64,000 nt of DNA from Maliibacterium massiliense (GCF_900604345.1 NZ_LR026983.1:744001-808000); one strand, 5' to 3'. Counted from the stretch's first letter, positions 18,064 through 26,966 are shown. Notes: a model not told the origin generated them from the sequence alone. Numbers and translations are program-made.

Positions 18064-19977
18064 TTATTTGCAGTGCATGTGCGCCTGCGCCTGCTGCCAG
18101 GGCACGCGGTAGCCCGCGCCGTGGCTGCAAAAGATGGAATCGGGCGTGTGCTCGGTATCCGCGCCGCAGTCGTAGCCGATGCGCGCGACCACCGCTTCGG
18201 CGTTGTGGCAGGGCGCGTATCCGTCAAACGCGCGCGTGATGCGCGCGCTGCCCCGGGTGGCGGCCAGCAGCGCGCGGCTGTACTCCATCAGGCCCGCAAC
18301 CGGCGCGCGGCCTGTCAGCTCCGCCTCCCCTGCGCGCACCTGTGGCGGGTCGAACGTGCCGTGCATCTGCTGCACATCCGCCATCACCCGGCCGATGTAC
18401 GCCTCCGGCGCCGCGATGGTAAACGCTTCCCAGGGCTCCAGCAGCACCATCTCGGCCTGCATCAGCCCCTGGCGCACCGCGCGGTAGGTCGCCTGGCGAA
18501 AATCGCCCCCTTCGGTGTGCTTTTCATGGGCGCGGCCTGCCACCAGCACCACGCGCACATCCGTAAGCGGCGCGCCGGCGCGCGTGCCACGATGCGTCCG
18601 CTCCAGCACGTGGGTGCGGATCAGCTGCTGCCAGGGGCGCGCCAGCACGTCGGTGGGGCATGCGCTTGCAAAGGTGACGCCGCTGCCCCGCACGGCGGGT
18701 TCCAGGCGCAGGTGCACCTCCGCATAGTGGCGCAGCGGCTCAAAGTGGCCGTAACCCATCACGCTGCGCGCAATGGTCTCCTTGTAGAGCACCTGGCAGG
18801 GGCCAAAGTCCACCACCAGACCAAAGCGCGTCCGCACCAGCGCGCGCAGCACCTCCAGCTGAACCGCGCCCATCACGCACACCCGCAGCTGCCCCAGCGC
18901 CTGCTGCCAGTCCACCTGCAGCGCGGGTTCCTCCTGTTCCAGCACGCGGAAGCAGGCCAGCGCCTGCGCGGGCGTGGTTCCCTCCAGCGGGAGCACCTGC
19001 GCGCTGAGGGTGGGCACAAGCTGCGCCTGCCAGAGGGGACCCGCCGCGCCGATCTGCTGCCCCGCGCGCACCTGCGCAAGCCCCGTCACCGCGCACAGCG
19101 TACCCGCGGCCGCCTGGGCCACGGCCTCTGATTTGGGGCCGCTATAGCGCCGGATCTCGTGCACCTTTTCCCCGCCCACGCTGTCCTTTGCGCGCAGCAC
19201 GCCCCCCGTTACCTTCAAATACGTCCAGCGCGCGCCACGCGCGTCGTGCCGTACCCTGTAGGCGCGCGCCGTAAAGGGCGCCTGCACGTCCCAGCGTGTC
19301 TCCAGATAGTTATGCAGCGCGTCCAGCAGCTGCACGACGCCCGTGCCATCCAGCGCCGCGCCGCACACGCAGGGCGCAAGCTTGCGTTCCCCCACCAGCT
19401 GCCGCGCCTTGGCGCGCCACGCCTGCGCCTCGTACCCTTTGGTCAGATAGCGCTCCAGCAGTGCGTCGTCCTGCTCGGCGATGTACTCGATGCACGCCTC
19501 GTCCATTGAACCTGTCACGTCAAACGCGCAGGGCGCGCACAGCGCGCGGATTTGGGCAAGGGTGCGCGCGCCGTCCGCGCCCGCGCGGTCCATCTTGTTG
19601 ATAAAGAAAAAGGCGGGCACATCGTAGCGCGCCAGCAGGCGGCAGATGGTGCGGGTGTGCGCCTGCACCCCCTCCACCGCGCTGACCACCACCACGGCCG
19701 CGTCCAGGATGCGCAGCGCGCGCTCCATCTGCGCTGCAAAGTCCACATGCCCCGGGGTATCCACCAAATGGTAGGTGTCCCCACGGTAGGTGAAATCCGC
19801 CTGGTCTGCAAAGATGGTGATGCCCCGCTGCCGCTCCAGCGGGTCGCTGTCCAAAAAGGCGTCCTGATGGTCCACCCGGCCGCAGGTGCGCAGCGCGCCC
19901 GCAAGATAGAGCATTTGCTCGCAAAGCGTGGTCTTGCCCGCGTCCACATGCGCCAAAGCACCGATGGTCTTTTGCAT
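18064..19977 (-). CDS. Translational GTPase resembling Tet(M)-type ribosomal protection proteins
   Basis: The 637-residue protein has all GTPase motifs at its N-terminus: AHVDAGKTTL (G1), LERQRGITIFADQADF (G2), VDTPGHVDF (G3), FINKMDRAGAD (G4). Length and the LERQRGIT form match the Tet(M)/Tet(O)/Tet(W) group more than EF-G, which is longer. Domain II, the EF-G-like domain IV (VMGYGHFEPLRHYAEVHLRLEP) and a C-terminal domain follow. Tet proteins remove tetracycline from ribosomes; distant chromosomal members occur in clostridia with no shown resistance role. ATG 19977 has GGGGGG a few bases upstream. It is a single gene on the backbone, not in a mobile element. Confidence 0.75.
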   Translation of the reverse strand: MQKTIGALAHVDAGKTTLCEQMLYLAGALRTCGRVDHQDAFLDSDPLERQRGITIFADQADFTYRGDTYHLVDTPGHVDFAAQMERALRILDAAVVVVSAVEGVQAHTRTICRLLARYDVPAFFFINKMDRAGADGARTLAQIRALCAPCAFDVTGSMDEACIEYIAEQDDALLERYLTKGYEAQAWRAKARQLVGERKLAPCVCGAALDGTGVVQLLDALHNYLETRWDVQAPFTARAYRVRHDARGARWTYLKVTGGVLRAKDSVGGEKVHEIRRYSGPKSEAVAQAAAGTLCAVTGLAQVRAGQQIGAAGPLWQAQLVPTLSAQVLPLEGTTPAQALACFRVLEQEEPALQVDWQQALGQLRVCVMGAVQLEVLRALVRTRFGLVVDFGPCQVLYKETIARSVMGYGHFEPLRHYAEVHLRLEPAVRGSGVTFASACPTDVLARPWQQLIRTHVLERTHRGTRAGAPLTDVRVVLVAGRAHEKHTEGGDFRQATYRAVRQGLMQAEMVLLEPWEAFTIAAPEAYIGRVMADVQQMHGTFDPPQVRAGEAELTGRAPVAGLMEYSRALLAATRGSARITRAFDGYAPCHNAEAVVARIGYDCGADTEHTPDSIFCSHGAGYRVPWQQAQAHMHCK

Positions 19978-20059
19978 AAGTATCCCCCCTGGGCGATAGA
20001 AAAGGGGCGAGAGGCGCTCTTTGCATCGCGCGCTCTTCGCCCCTACCACTTATCTGTGT

Positions 20060-20782
20060 TTACAGCACCTTGGCCAGAAAATCCTGCAGGCGCGCATGCT
20101 GCGGATGCTGGAAGATCTGCTTCGGCGTGCCCTGCTCCACAATCCTGCCCTCATCCATAAACAGCACGCGGTTGGCCACCTCGCGGGCAAAGCCCATCTC
20201 GTGGGTGACCACCACCATGGTCATGCCGTCGTCCGCCAGCTCCTTCATGACCTCCAGCACCTCGCCCACCATCTCGGGATCGAGCGCTGATGTAGGCTCG
20301 TCAAAGAGCATCACGTCCGGGTCCATGGCAAGCGCCCGCACGATGGCGATGCGCTGCTTCTGCCCGCCGGAAAGCTTGGCCGGGTAAGCGTCCGCCTTAT
20401 CGGGCAGGCCGATGCGCGTCAAAAGCTCCATCGCGCGCGCGTCCGCCTCATCCTGCGTCATGCGCTTGAGCAGCACCGGCGCCATGGTGATGTTTTGCTT
20501 GACCGTCTTATGCGGAAAGAGATTGAACTGCTGGAACACCATGCCCATCTTCTGGCGCAGGCTGTCCACGTCGCACTTCTTGTTGTTGATCATATTGCCC
20601 TCGAACCACACCTCGCCGCGCGTGGGCTGCTCCAGCAGGTTCAAGCAGCGCAGAAAGGTACTCTTGCCGCAGCCCGACGGCCCGATGATGACCACCTTTT
20701 CGCCCCGCTCGATGGTCTCGTTGATGCCGTCAAGCGCCTTTGTCTCGCCAAAGTGCTTTTCCAAATCTTTAACGGTTATCAC
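20060..20782 (-). CDS. Polar amino acid ABC transporter ATP-binding protein
   Basis: The 240-residue ATPase has Walker [17 protein letters not shown]-loop [12 protein letters not shown], signature [16 protein letters not shown] and Walker [21 protein letters not shown], all typical of the GlnQ/ArtP group. The GTG at 20782 is chosen because AAAGGAGG lies ten bases upstream; it overlaps the permease gene by 14 bases. It powers import of a polar amino acid through the permease and binding protein encoded upstream. Confidence 0.93.
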   Translation of the reverse strand: MITVKDLEKHFGETKALDGINETIERGEKVVIIGPSGCGKSTFLRCLNLLEQPTRGEVWFEGNMINNKKCDVDSLRQKMGMVFQQFNLFPHKTVKQNITMAPVLLKRMTQDEADARAMELLTRIGLPDKADAYPAKLSGGQKQRIAIVRALAMDPDVMLFDEPTSALDPEMVGEVLEVMKELADDGMTMVVVTHEMGFAREVANRVLFMDEGRIVEQGTPKQIFQHPQHARLQDFLAKVL

Positions 20783-21482
20783 TTCTGGCCAGCCTCCTTT
20801 CCACAACGCGCAGGCCCCAGCTGAGCAGCATGACCAGTATCAGGTATACCACCGCGGCCACAATCAGCGGCATGAACGCCACAAACGTGCGGCTGCGGAT
20901 CAGGTCCGCCGCGCGCGTCAAATCCGCAATGCCGATGTAGCCCACCACAGCGGTCTCCTTAACCAGCACGATCAGCTCGTTGCCCAGCGCGGGCAGAATG
21001 TTTTTGATGGCCTGCGGAAAGACGATGGTGCGCATCGTGGTGCCCTGCGACAGGCCCAGCGAGCGGCCCGCCTCGGTCTGCCCCCGGTCCACCGCGTTGA
21101 TGCCCGCACGCACGATCTCCGCCACGTACGCGCCGGAGTTGATGCCAAAGGCGATCATAGCTGTCACAGCCTCCATGCCCTGTGGGATGAAGGTGAAGAT
21201 GACAAAGTACGCGATGAGCAGCTGCAGCACCATGGGCACGCCGCGGATCACCGTGATGTAGAGATCGCAAATCCACCCCAGCCAGCGAAAGCCGCGGTTG
21301 TTTGCGGCGTACACCTTCATGATGGCGACAAACGAGCCGATCAAGATGCCGATGATCACCGCGCCCAGGGCAATCTGCAGCGTGACGCCCAGGCCCTCCA
21401 GGTACTTCATCCACCTGTTGTCGCGTATGACGCAGCGGTAAAACTCGTCGCCGAGCTTCGCAAAAAATTCATACAATGCCAA
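20769..21482 (-). CDS. Polar amino acid ABC transporter permease
   Basis: The 237-residue permease has about five membrane segments and the family EAA-type loop ([36 protein letters not shown]); [20 protein letters not shown] is the conserved first segment. It belongs to the HisM/GlnP type that imports polar or acidic amino acids. The start is uncertain: TTG codons at 21482 and 21476 follow AAAGGG at spacings of 4 and 10 bases. It lies between the binding protein gene and the ATPase gene. Confidence 0.9.
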   Translation of the reverse strand: MALYEFFAKLGDEFYRCVIRDNRWMKYLEGLGVTLQIALGAVIIGILIGSFVAIMKVYAANNRGFRWLGWICDLYITVIRGVPMVLQLLIAYFVIFTFIPQGMEAVTAMIAFGINSGAYVAEIVRAGINAVDRGQTEAGRSLGLSQGTTMRTIVFPQAIKNILPALGNELIVLVKETAVVGYIGIADLTRAADLIRSRTFVAFMPLIVAAVVYLILVMLLSWGLRVVERRLARSDNR

Positions 21483-21563
21483 AACACCCTTTATTCAAAC
21501 GATACTGCCCGCCCGCGCGCAAAACGCGCGCACATGGGGCGATTCCAGAGTTCATCATATCAT

Positions 21564-21600
21564 AAAATGCGGAGGTGCGTCTATCGCGCCTCCGCATTTA
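21564..21600. terminator. Intra-operon hairpin between binding protein and permease genes
   Basis: AAATGCGGAGGTGCG and CGCGCCTCCGCATTT form a long stem with a short loop in the gap between two genes of the same operon. The T run is short, so it may be a partial terminator or an mRNA stabiliser that raises binding-protein levels over the permease. Confidence 0.6.
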
Positions 21601-21647
21601 CAGGCCTTTTATGCGGTTTTTCTGCGGAAAGCCCGCCCGAACCGGCT

Positions 21648-22502
21648 TTAGCCTTCCTTGGCTTTGTTGGAATGATCCAGCAGCGACTGGTCGATGGTGC
21701 CGTCCTTCTTCATTTTGGCGATCACCTCGTTGACCACCGCAAGCAGATCGTCCGCGCCCTTGTTGACCGCGACGGCGTACTGCTCCTCGGTGAGCTTATT
21801 GTCGATCAGCACCAGATCGTCGTTCTGCTCCACGATCACCTTGGCGGGCAGTTCGTCGACAACCAGCGCGTCGATGGAGCCCTTCTGCACGTCCATGGCG
21901 GCATCCATCGGGGTGTTGTACTGCTTGACCTCCTTGGCGTCGGTCTCATCAGAGCAGAAGAAGTCGCCGCTTGTGCCCAGCTGCACGCCCACTACTTTAC
22001 CGGCCAGGGATTCGGCGCCCTTGGTATAGTCGCCCTCGTTGCCCTTTTTGACCACGATGTACTGCGAGAAGGTGCCGTAGTCGTCGGTGAAGTCCACGCT
22101 CTCGGCGCGCTCGGGGTCCACCGTCATGCCCGCGGCGATCAAATCGCCCTTGCCGCTGGTCAGCGCGGCAACCAGGCTGTCAAACTTCATGTTGACCACT
22201 TCCAGCTCCACGCCCAGCTCCTCGGCCACGGCCTTGGCGATGTCCACATCCACGCCGGAGATGCCGTTGACACCATCCTTGCTGTCCTCATATTCAAACG
22301 GCGGGAAGGAGCCCTCGGTAAGCATCACCAGCTTGCCTGCTTTTTTGATCTTATCGATGTTGGGCGTGCCCGTGCTGCCCGCGGATGCAGACGCGCTGGC
22401 GCTGGCAGACGGCGTCGCCTGTTTGGGTGCGCACGCGCCCAGCACAGCCGCCGCCATCACAACCAGCAGCATGCATGCAATAATTTTGCTGAACTTCTTC
22501 AT
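21648..22502 (-). CDS. Polar amino acid ABC transporter substrate-binding lipoprotein
   Basis: The 284-residue protein has a lipoprotein signal (MLLVVMAAAVLGACAPK), a Ser/Ala linker, and the family-3 solute-binding fold: LVMLTEGSFPPFEYEDS, GVDVDIAKAVAEELGVELEVVNMKFDSLVAALTSGKGDLIAAGMTV and ESVDFTDDYGTFSQYIVV. It binds a polar amino acid outside the cell and delivers it to the permease. ATG 22502 follows AGAGGGGG. It is the first gene of the three-gene operon and has a good promoter. Confidence 0.93.
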   Translation of the reverse strand: MKKFSKIIACMLLVVMAAAVLGACAPKQATPSASASASASAGSTGTPNIDKIKKAGKLVMLTEGSFPPFEYEDSKDGVNGISGVDVDIAKAVAEELGVELEVVNMKFDSLVAALTSGKGDLIAAGMTVDPERAESVDFTDDYGTFSQYIVVKKGNEGDYTKGAESLAGKVVGVQLGTSGDFFCSDETDAKEVKQYNTPMDAAMDVQKGSIDALVVDELPAKVIVEQNDDLVLIDNKLTEEQYAVAVNKGADDLLAVVNEVIAKMKKDGTIDQSLLDHSNKAKEG

Positions 22503-22558
22503 GAAAATAATCCCCCTCTTTTATTCGCCGATATCAAATATCGTCTTCACAATCAATT

Positions 22559-22586
22559 ATTATACACACATCCCAGGGAAAAGCAA
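22559..22586 (-). promoter_or_regulatory. Promoter of the amino acid transporter operon
   Basis: On the minus strand TTGCTT and TATAAT are spaced by 16 bases, about 55 bases before the binding protein start. The rest of the 22503-22861 gap is AT-rich; a plus-strand TATAAT at about 22671 may serve the recombinase gene. Confidence 0.65.
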
Positions 22587-22861
22587 GGCCTTTTTTCAAT
22601 ATTTCTGCATTTTTAATCATAATTTGGCCCATTCATCCCGCAAATATGGCTATTTATTCATTTTAAGTGGTATAATTACGCGTTGTTGCTTTAATTTGCG
22701 GCAAGCTGCCGGGATGCCGGTTCAGCCCTTGGAAGCATAATTGACACATCCTGACATAAATACGCAAGCATTTTTCGCCAGAATATACCATTTTTTACCA
22801 GTTTTCTTCCAGTGTTTTTTATGGGATGCTGGTACTAAACGTGCGCGAAAGGGCGATGCAA

Positions 22862-23515
22862 ATGAATACGTATGGGTATGTGCGCGTATCCACAAGGGAC
22901 CAGAACGAAGATCGACAGCTGCTGGCCATGGCCCAGTTCCCGGTAGCGCCGCAGCATATCTATATGGACAAGCTCAGCGGCAAAGATTTCAACCGCCCCG
23001 CCTACCGCAGGCTGCTGCGGCGGCTAAAAAAGGGGGACGTGCTGGTGGTTAAGTCCATTGACCGGCTGGGGCGCAACTATGACGAAATCCTGGCCCAGTG
23101 GCGCGTCATCACCAAGGACAAGTGCGCCGACGTGGTGGTGCTGGATATGCCGCTGCTCGACACCCGCCAAGGGCGGGACTTAACGGGCACGCTGATTGCC
23201 GATATCGTGCTGCAGCTGCTCTCCTACGTGGCCCAGACGGAGCGCGAGAACATCCGCCTGCGCCAGGCCGAGGGCATTGCGGCAGCCAAGCTCAAGGGGG
23301 TGCGCTTCGGGCGGCCCAGCCTGCCCGTGCCGCAGGAGTTTTACCCGCTCTACGCGCAGTGGCAGGCGGGCCAGATCAGCGGCTGTGAGGCGGCGCGCCG
23401 GCTGCACGTGGCCCACAATACCTTTTTTAAATGGGCGCGCAGCGCCACAGCCGGTCCCTCGGGCGCGCAGCGCACGCCAGCGCGCGCCACGAAGGGGCCG
23501 CACAGCGTGACGTAA
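22862..23515 (+). CDS. Small serine recombinase (resolvase/invertase family)
   Basis: The 217-residue protein starts MNTYGYVRVSTRDQNEDRQ with the catalytic Ser in VRVST, and continues with the resolvase-domain motifs LKKGDVLVVKSIDRLGRNYDEI and VLDMPLLDTRQGRDLTGTLIADIVLQLLSYVAQTERENIRLRQAEGIAAAK. A short helix-turn-helix follows at about 165-200 (GQISGCEAARRLHVAHNTFFKW). ATG 22862 has AAAGGG eight bases upstream; the ATG six bases earlier is too close. No partner transposase or invertible repeats were found around it, so it may be a domesticated or orphan recombinase. Confidence 0.85.
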   Translation: MNTYGYVRVSTRDQNEDRQLLAMAQFPVAPQHIYMDKLSGKDFNRPAYRRLLRRLKKGDVLVVKSIDRLGRNYDEILAQWRVITKDKCADVVVLDMPLLDTRQGRDLTGTLIADIVLQLLSYVAQTERENIRLRQAEGIAAAKLKGVRFGRPSLPVPQEFYPLYAQWQAGQISGCEAARRLHVAHNTFFKWARSATAGPSGAQRTPARATKGPHSVT

Positions 23516-23590
23516 GCATTGAGCAGCGCGCCGCGCGCGGCTTTCGTCCTTTTTGTTCCCTACGCGCCAGAAGAAATCCGCCGCGGCATC

Positions 23591-23619
23591 TTGCATTGTA
23601 TACAGGAAGGCAATATACT
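23591..23619 (+). promoter_or_regulatory. Promoter of the split transketolase operon
   Basis: TTGCAT, 17 bases, TATACT, about 120 bases before the first transketolase gene. Confidence 0.65.
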
Positions 23620-23741
23620 TAAGGTAATTGTGTGGTGCGGCTGTGTGCAAGCGTACGTAAATTCACGTCGCGCGCTTTCATTTTTACAAGAGGCAAAAAC
23701 AGCCAGGCGAAACGCAAACAAATTTTTCGGAGGTGGGTTCT

Positions 23742-24596
23742 TTGGCAGACAAAAACACTGTAAAACGGCTGGAAGAGCAGGCGCTGCGCATTCGCAAAGA
23801 TCTGATCGATCTGTGCTTTGAGCAGCGGATCCATATCGGCGGCGATCTTTCGGCCGCGGACGTAATGGTGTCCATCTGGCAGTATGCCATGCATTACGAT
23901 CCCAAACAGCCCAAATGGGAGGACCGTGACCGCTTCGTGCTCAGCAAAGGGCACGCCGCGGCGGTGACCTCGCTCAACCAGGTGCTGCTGGGGTGCTACA
24001 CGCGCGACGAGGTCTTTGGCGAATACGCCACGGACAACGGTCGCTTCGGCATGCACTCCTGCAACCTGATCAACCCGCACGTGGAGGTTTCCACCGGCTC
24101 GCTGGGCCACGGCCTGCCCGTTGCAGGCGGCATTGCGCAGGCGCTGCGCCTGAAAAAGTGCAACAGCCGCGTCTTTGTTGTAATGGGCGACGGTGAGCAG
24201 CATGAAGGCAGCATCTGGGAGGCGGCGATGTCCGCCCCGCAGCTGAAGCTGGGCAACCTGGTGGCCTTCATTGACCGCAACGGCCTCTCGCTCGACGGCC
24301 ATACCGAGGAATTGCTGCGTCTGGAGCCGCTGGCGGAAAAATGGCGCGCCTTTGGCTGGAACGTGGTGGAGCTCGACGGCAACGACATGGCGCAGCTGGT
24401 GGACGCGATCGACGCGCTGCCCGCGCCGGACTCGGACGTGCCCACGCTGATCATCGCCAAAACGACCAAGGGCCACGGCGTCTCCTACATGCAAGACGTC
24501 GTGGGCTGGCATAACGGCACCGTCAGCCAGGAGGATCACGACCGCGCGATTGCAGAACTGGACAAAGCATTTGCAGATAAGTGGGGTGACGCGTAA
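23742..24596 (+). CDS. Transketolase, N-terminal (TPP-binding) subunit
   Basis: The 284-residue protein equals the first half of transketolase: RIHIGGDLSAADVMVSIW, LSKGHAAAVTSLNQVL, the TPP/metal motif VVMGDGEQHEGSIWEA through AFIDRNGLS, and KTTKGHGVSYMQ. It works with the next gene product as a split enzyme that moves two-carbon units between sugar phosphates in the pentose phosphate pathway. TTG 23742 is chosen because CGGAGG lies eight bases upstream. Its stop overlaps the start of the next gene (TAATG). Confidence 0.92.
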   Translation: MADKNTVKRLEEQALRIRKDLIDLCFEQRIHIGGDLSAADVMVSIWQYAMHYDPKQPKWEDRDRFVLSKGHAAAVTSLNQVLLGCYTRDEVFGEYATDNGRFGMHSCNLINPHVEVSTGSLGHGLPVAGGIAQALRLKKCNSRVFVVMGDGEQHEGSIWEAAMSAPQLKLGNLVAFIDRNGLSLDGHTEELLRLEPLAEKWRAFGWNVVELDGNDMAQLVDAIDALPAPDSDVPTLIIAKTTKGHGVSYMQDVVGWHNGTVSQEDHDRAIAELDKAFADKWGDA

Positions 24597-25549
24597 TGGC
24601 AGATATGACCTTTAACATTACCAACCGTGATATGACCGCGGATGCGGGCGTCATGAAATTGGCGGAGCTGGGCGCAGTGCACGAGAAGATCGTCACTGTG
24701 GACGCAGACCTGCAGAACATTACCCTTTCCAACATCTTCGCAAAGCGGTTCCCCGATCGCGCCTTTGATCTGGGCATCGCCGAGCAGAACATGGTCAGCT
24801 TTGCGGCGGGCCTGGCGCACGAGGGCTTTATGCCCTACACGTTCACCATGGCGCCGTTTATGTCCATGCGCGCCTGCGAACAGGTGCGCACCGACTGCTG
24901 CTACGGCCAGCTGCCCGTGCGCTTTATCGCCACCGGCGCGGGCTATTCCAACGGCATCTCGGGCGCGACGCACAGCGCGCTGGAGGATGTGGCCATCTTT
25001 ACCAGCATGGCGGGCATGAGCGTCATCGAGCCGGCGGACGACGTCCAGCTCTGCAAGATGCTCGAGGCCAGCGTGCTTTGGGAAGGGCCGCTCTACATCC
25101 GCCTGGGCACCCGCCTGACTGAGTCCCTCTATGAAGGCGATTACGATTATAAGATCGGTAAGGCGATGATCGCACACCCCGGCGACGACGGCGCGTTTAT
25201 CGTATCGGGCGTTGTGGCGCACTACGCGCTGGAGGCGGCCAAGCGCCTCAAAGCCGATTTGGGCGCGAACATCCGCGTGGTCGATATGCATACCTTAAAG
25301 CCGCTGGATAAGGAAGCGATTGTAAGCGCGGCAAAGACGGGCAAAGTCATCGCTGCGCAGGATCACAACATCGCAGGCGGCCTGGGTTCCCTTGCCGGCA
25401 CCGCCATCGCCGAGGCGGGCATCGCCTGCAAGTACCAGGTGCTGGGCTGCCCGGATCACTTCGTGCCGCTTGCCACCACGCCGTTCCTGTACCACATCAA
25501 CCATTACGATGCCGACGGCCTCTACGAGGCCATGAAGGCTATGCTGTAA
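24596..25549 (+). CDS. Transketolase, C-terminal (pyrimidine-binding) subunit
   Basis: The 317-residue protein equals the second half of transketolase: DADLQNITLSNIFAKRFPDRAFDLGIAEQNMVSFAAGLAHEGFMPYTFTMAPF, including the catalytic Glu in GIAEQNM, then SGATHSALEDVAIF and a C-terminal domain with VVDMHTLKPLDKEAI. It forms the active enzyme with the protein encoded just before it. Split transketolases are common in clostridia. Confidence 0.92.
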   Translation: MADMTFNITNRDMTADAGVMKLAELGAVHEKIVTVDADLQNITLSNIFAKRFPDRAFDLGIAEQNMVSFAAGLAHEGFMPYTFTMAPFMSMRACEQVRTDCCYGQLPVRFIATGAGYSNGISGATHSALEDVAIFTSMAGMSVIEPADDVQLCKMLEASVLWEGPLYIRLGTRLTESLYEGDYDYKIGKAMIAHPGDDGAFIVSGVVAHYALEAAKRLKADLGANIRVVDMHTLKPLDKEAIVSAAKTGKVIAAQDHNIAGGLGSLAGTAIAEAGIACKYQVLGCPDHFVPLATTPFLYHINHYDADGLYEAMKAML

Positions 25550-25566
25550 ACCCATCAAGGTACGTC

Positions 25567-25608
25567 AAAAAAAGCACCGGAGGGGCGCAACCCCTTCGGT
25601 GCTTTTTT
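25567..25608 (+). terminator. Terminator after the transketolase operon
   Basis: AAAAAAAGCACCG and CGGTGCTTTTTT flank a GGGG/CCCC inner stem; a T run follows. Confidence 0.9.
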
Positions 25609-25671
25609 GCTTGTATCCTACCTGCAGGGCGGACTCAATATTGCATAATTTGGCATTTCATCGCTAAAATG

Positions 25672-25867
25672 GTAGACTTTTATTCCCAACTCATGTAAAA
25701 TATAGAATGCTTGATTGGGTATTATGGCAGACTTTTTTAACCGGCACACAGGTATCGCCGCTGCGGTATTTCAGCAGTAAGTTTACTGCTTATTAACGCA
25801 ACAAAAAAAGCGCTGTACAGCCAATCCAATCGATTTCATCATACAGGATATGGGAATAAAAGTCTAC
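25672..25867. repeat. 196-base AT-rich unit with 17-base terminal inverted repeats
   Basis: GTAGACTTTTATTCCCA at 25672-25688 is repeated exactly in reverse at 25851-25867 (TGGGAATAAAAGTCTAC). A partial third copy, GGCAGACTTTTTTAACC, lies at 25727-25743, and an 8-base hairpin (AGCAGTAA/TTACTGCT) lies in the middle. There is no gene inside. The form resembles a miniature inverted-repeat element; no target duplication was recognised. The flanks (25610-25671, 25868-25968) hold nothing else recognised. Confidence 0.5.
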
Positions 25868-25968
25868 ATTTTTGCCTAACAGGTGGCATGGTGCACCGGC
25901 AAGCGGGCTCAATTGCCATACATGTCCGGTGAAAACCGATGCGCGGCAGTGACCAAAGGAGTTATACC

Positions 25969-26235
25969 ATGGCAACAAAAACCTTATTAGATACACTGGC
26001 CAATCATGTGGGATGCGCGTACCTCTCCAACCTGCACAGCCCTTACTGGGTGGCGCAGCTGGCGCCCGTATTGGATGCGCTGGACGCCGACGCCTACGGC
26101 CTTGCGGAATGGAACGACGCCGTCGGCTACATCACGGCAACGTCGTCCACCTTCCAGAGCGTGGAGGAGGCATACGCCCACCTGAAGGCGTATGTGCAGG
26201 GCTTTGCGCAGACGGGGTCTCCCCTCGCCAGATAA
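25969..26235 (+). CDS. Small protein of unknown function
   Basis: I do not recognise this 88-residue protein. It starts MATKTLLDTLANHVGCAYLSNL and has no signal or membrane segment. AAAGGAG lies eight bases before ATG 25969, and an intrinsic terminator follows directly, so it is likely a real single-gene unit. The composition (Ala, Tyr, Leu-rich helices with VGYITATSSTFQSVEEAYAHLKAYV) suggests a compact soluble helical protein. Confidence 0.7.
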   Translation: MATKTLLDTLANHVGCAYLSNLHSPYWVAQLAPVLDALDADAYGLAEWNDAVGYITATSSTFQSVEEAYAHLKAYVQGFAQTGSPLAR

Positions 26236-26248
26236 TATATAATGATAC

Positions 26249-26287
26249 AAGCGTCCGCGAAGGCCTGCAGGCTGCGTGGACGCTTTT
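26249..26287. terminator. Bidirectional terminator
   Basis: AAGCGTCCGCG and CGTGGACGCTTTT pair around a GC-rich inner part. It lies between convergent genes. Confidence 0.75.
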
Positions 26288-26288
26288 C

Positions 26289-26654
26289 TTACGCCTTTTG
26301 CACGTATCCCCCTGCGGGGCGCAGCAGCCGCTGTTTCCAGCAGCTGTAGGGCACAAAGCACAGGCTGATGAGCAACGCAACTACGATGGACTGCCCGTAG
26401 CTCAGGGCAAGCCCTCCCACCCAGGCGGATGTCCACCACACGAAAAGTGCGTCGGTGATGGGGGTGAGCAGCCCCAGCACCACCAGGTTGAGCGGGGCGA
26501 TGATTGCCTGCATCGCCGGGCGCAGCAGGGTATAGAGCAGCGTCAGCATCAGCGTGCCCCACAGCACGCCGCCCAAACTGCTTATACCCGGGAAAAGCAG
26601 GCCCGCAGCGCACAGCGACAGCGCGCAGCCGGCCACCCTTGCAAGAAAAGCCAT
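26289..26654 (-). CDS. YvlD-like membrane protein (phage holin superfamily IV fold)
   Basis: The 121-residue protein has four hydrophobic segments and the pattern of the mycobacterial 4-TM holin superfamily, which includes Bacillus YvlD: SLGGVLWGTLMLTLLYTLLRPAMQAIIAPLNLVVLGLLTPITDALFVWWTS. Despite the family name these are usually envelope-stress membrane proteins, not lysis holins. ATG 26654 has AAAGGGG upstream. It is last in an operon with a YvlB-like gene and a small unknown gene. Confidence 0.75.
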   Translation of the reverse strand: MAFLARVAGCALSLCAAGLLFPGISSLGGVLWGTLMLTLLYTLLRPAMQAIIAPLNLVVLGLLTPITDALFVWWTSAWVGGLALSYGQSIVVALLISLCFVPYSCWKQRLLRPAGGYVQKA

Positions 26655-26669
26655 TGATGACACCCCTTT

Positions 26670-26966
26670 TTATATGCCCACGGTCTTGATATCGACCTGG
26701 ATTTCTCTGCCCTGCTCCTCCACATCCACGTGCACCAGCTGCTGCGGCGCCTCGTGCATGAGGCCCAGCATCATGGCCTGCACGCTGTCCACCGCGGCGC
26801 GCGTGCGCCTGCCACTGCTGCCAGCAAGCAGGCACAGCAGCGGGTCAACGCCCAGCAGCAGCTGGTAGAGCACATAGAGGGCGCAGGGTAGGCGCAGCCG
26901 GATACGGGGCCGCACACCCTTGAGACGGATGCGCGTGCTCAGCAGAAACGAGCGCCTACTCCACAT
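26670..26966 (-). CDS. Small operon protein of unknown function
   Basis: I do not recognise this 98-residue protein. It begins MWSRRSFLLSTRIRLKGVRPRIRLRLPCALYVLYQLLLGVDPLLCLL, a strongly basic start followed by one hydrophobic segment, and ends in an acidic VHVDVEEQGREIQVDIKTVGI. It overlaps the upstream YvlB-like gene by 11 bases and ends 15 bases before the YvlD-like gene, so it is likely translated as part of the same envelope unit. The basic N-terminus suggests membrane association. Confidence 0.6.
   Translation of the reverse strand: MWSRRSFLLSTRIRLKGVRPRIRLRLPCALYVLYQLLLGVDPLLCLLAGSSGRRTRAAVDSVQAMMLGLMHEAPQQLVHVDVEEQGREIQVDIKTVGI

Noticed and set aside
18064..19977. Calling the GTPase a confirmed tetracycline resistance gene
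   Set aside because: It is divergent, sits on the backbone, and resistance cannot be concluded from motifs alone.
25793..25996. Minus-strand frame across the inverted-repeat unit
   Set aside because: It lacks a ribosome site, and its sequence comes largely from the repeat arm and the start region of the plus-strand small gene.
26289..26654. Phage lysis holin
   Set aside because: The family name is misleading; the neighbours are YvlB-like genes and there are no phage genes nearby, so YvlD-like is the better call.
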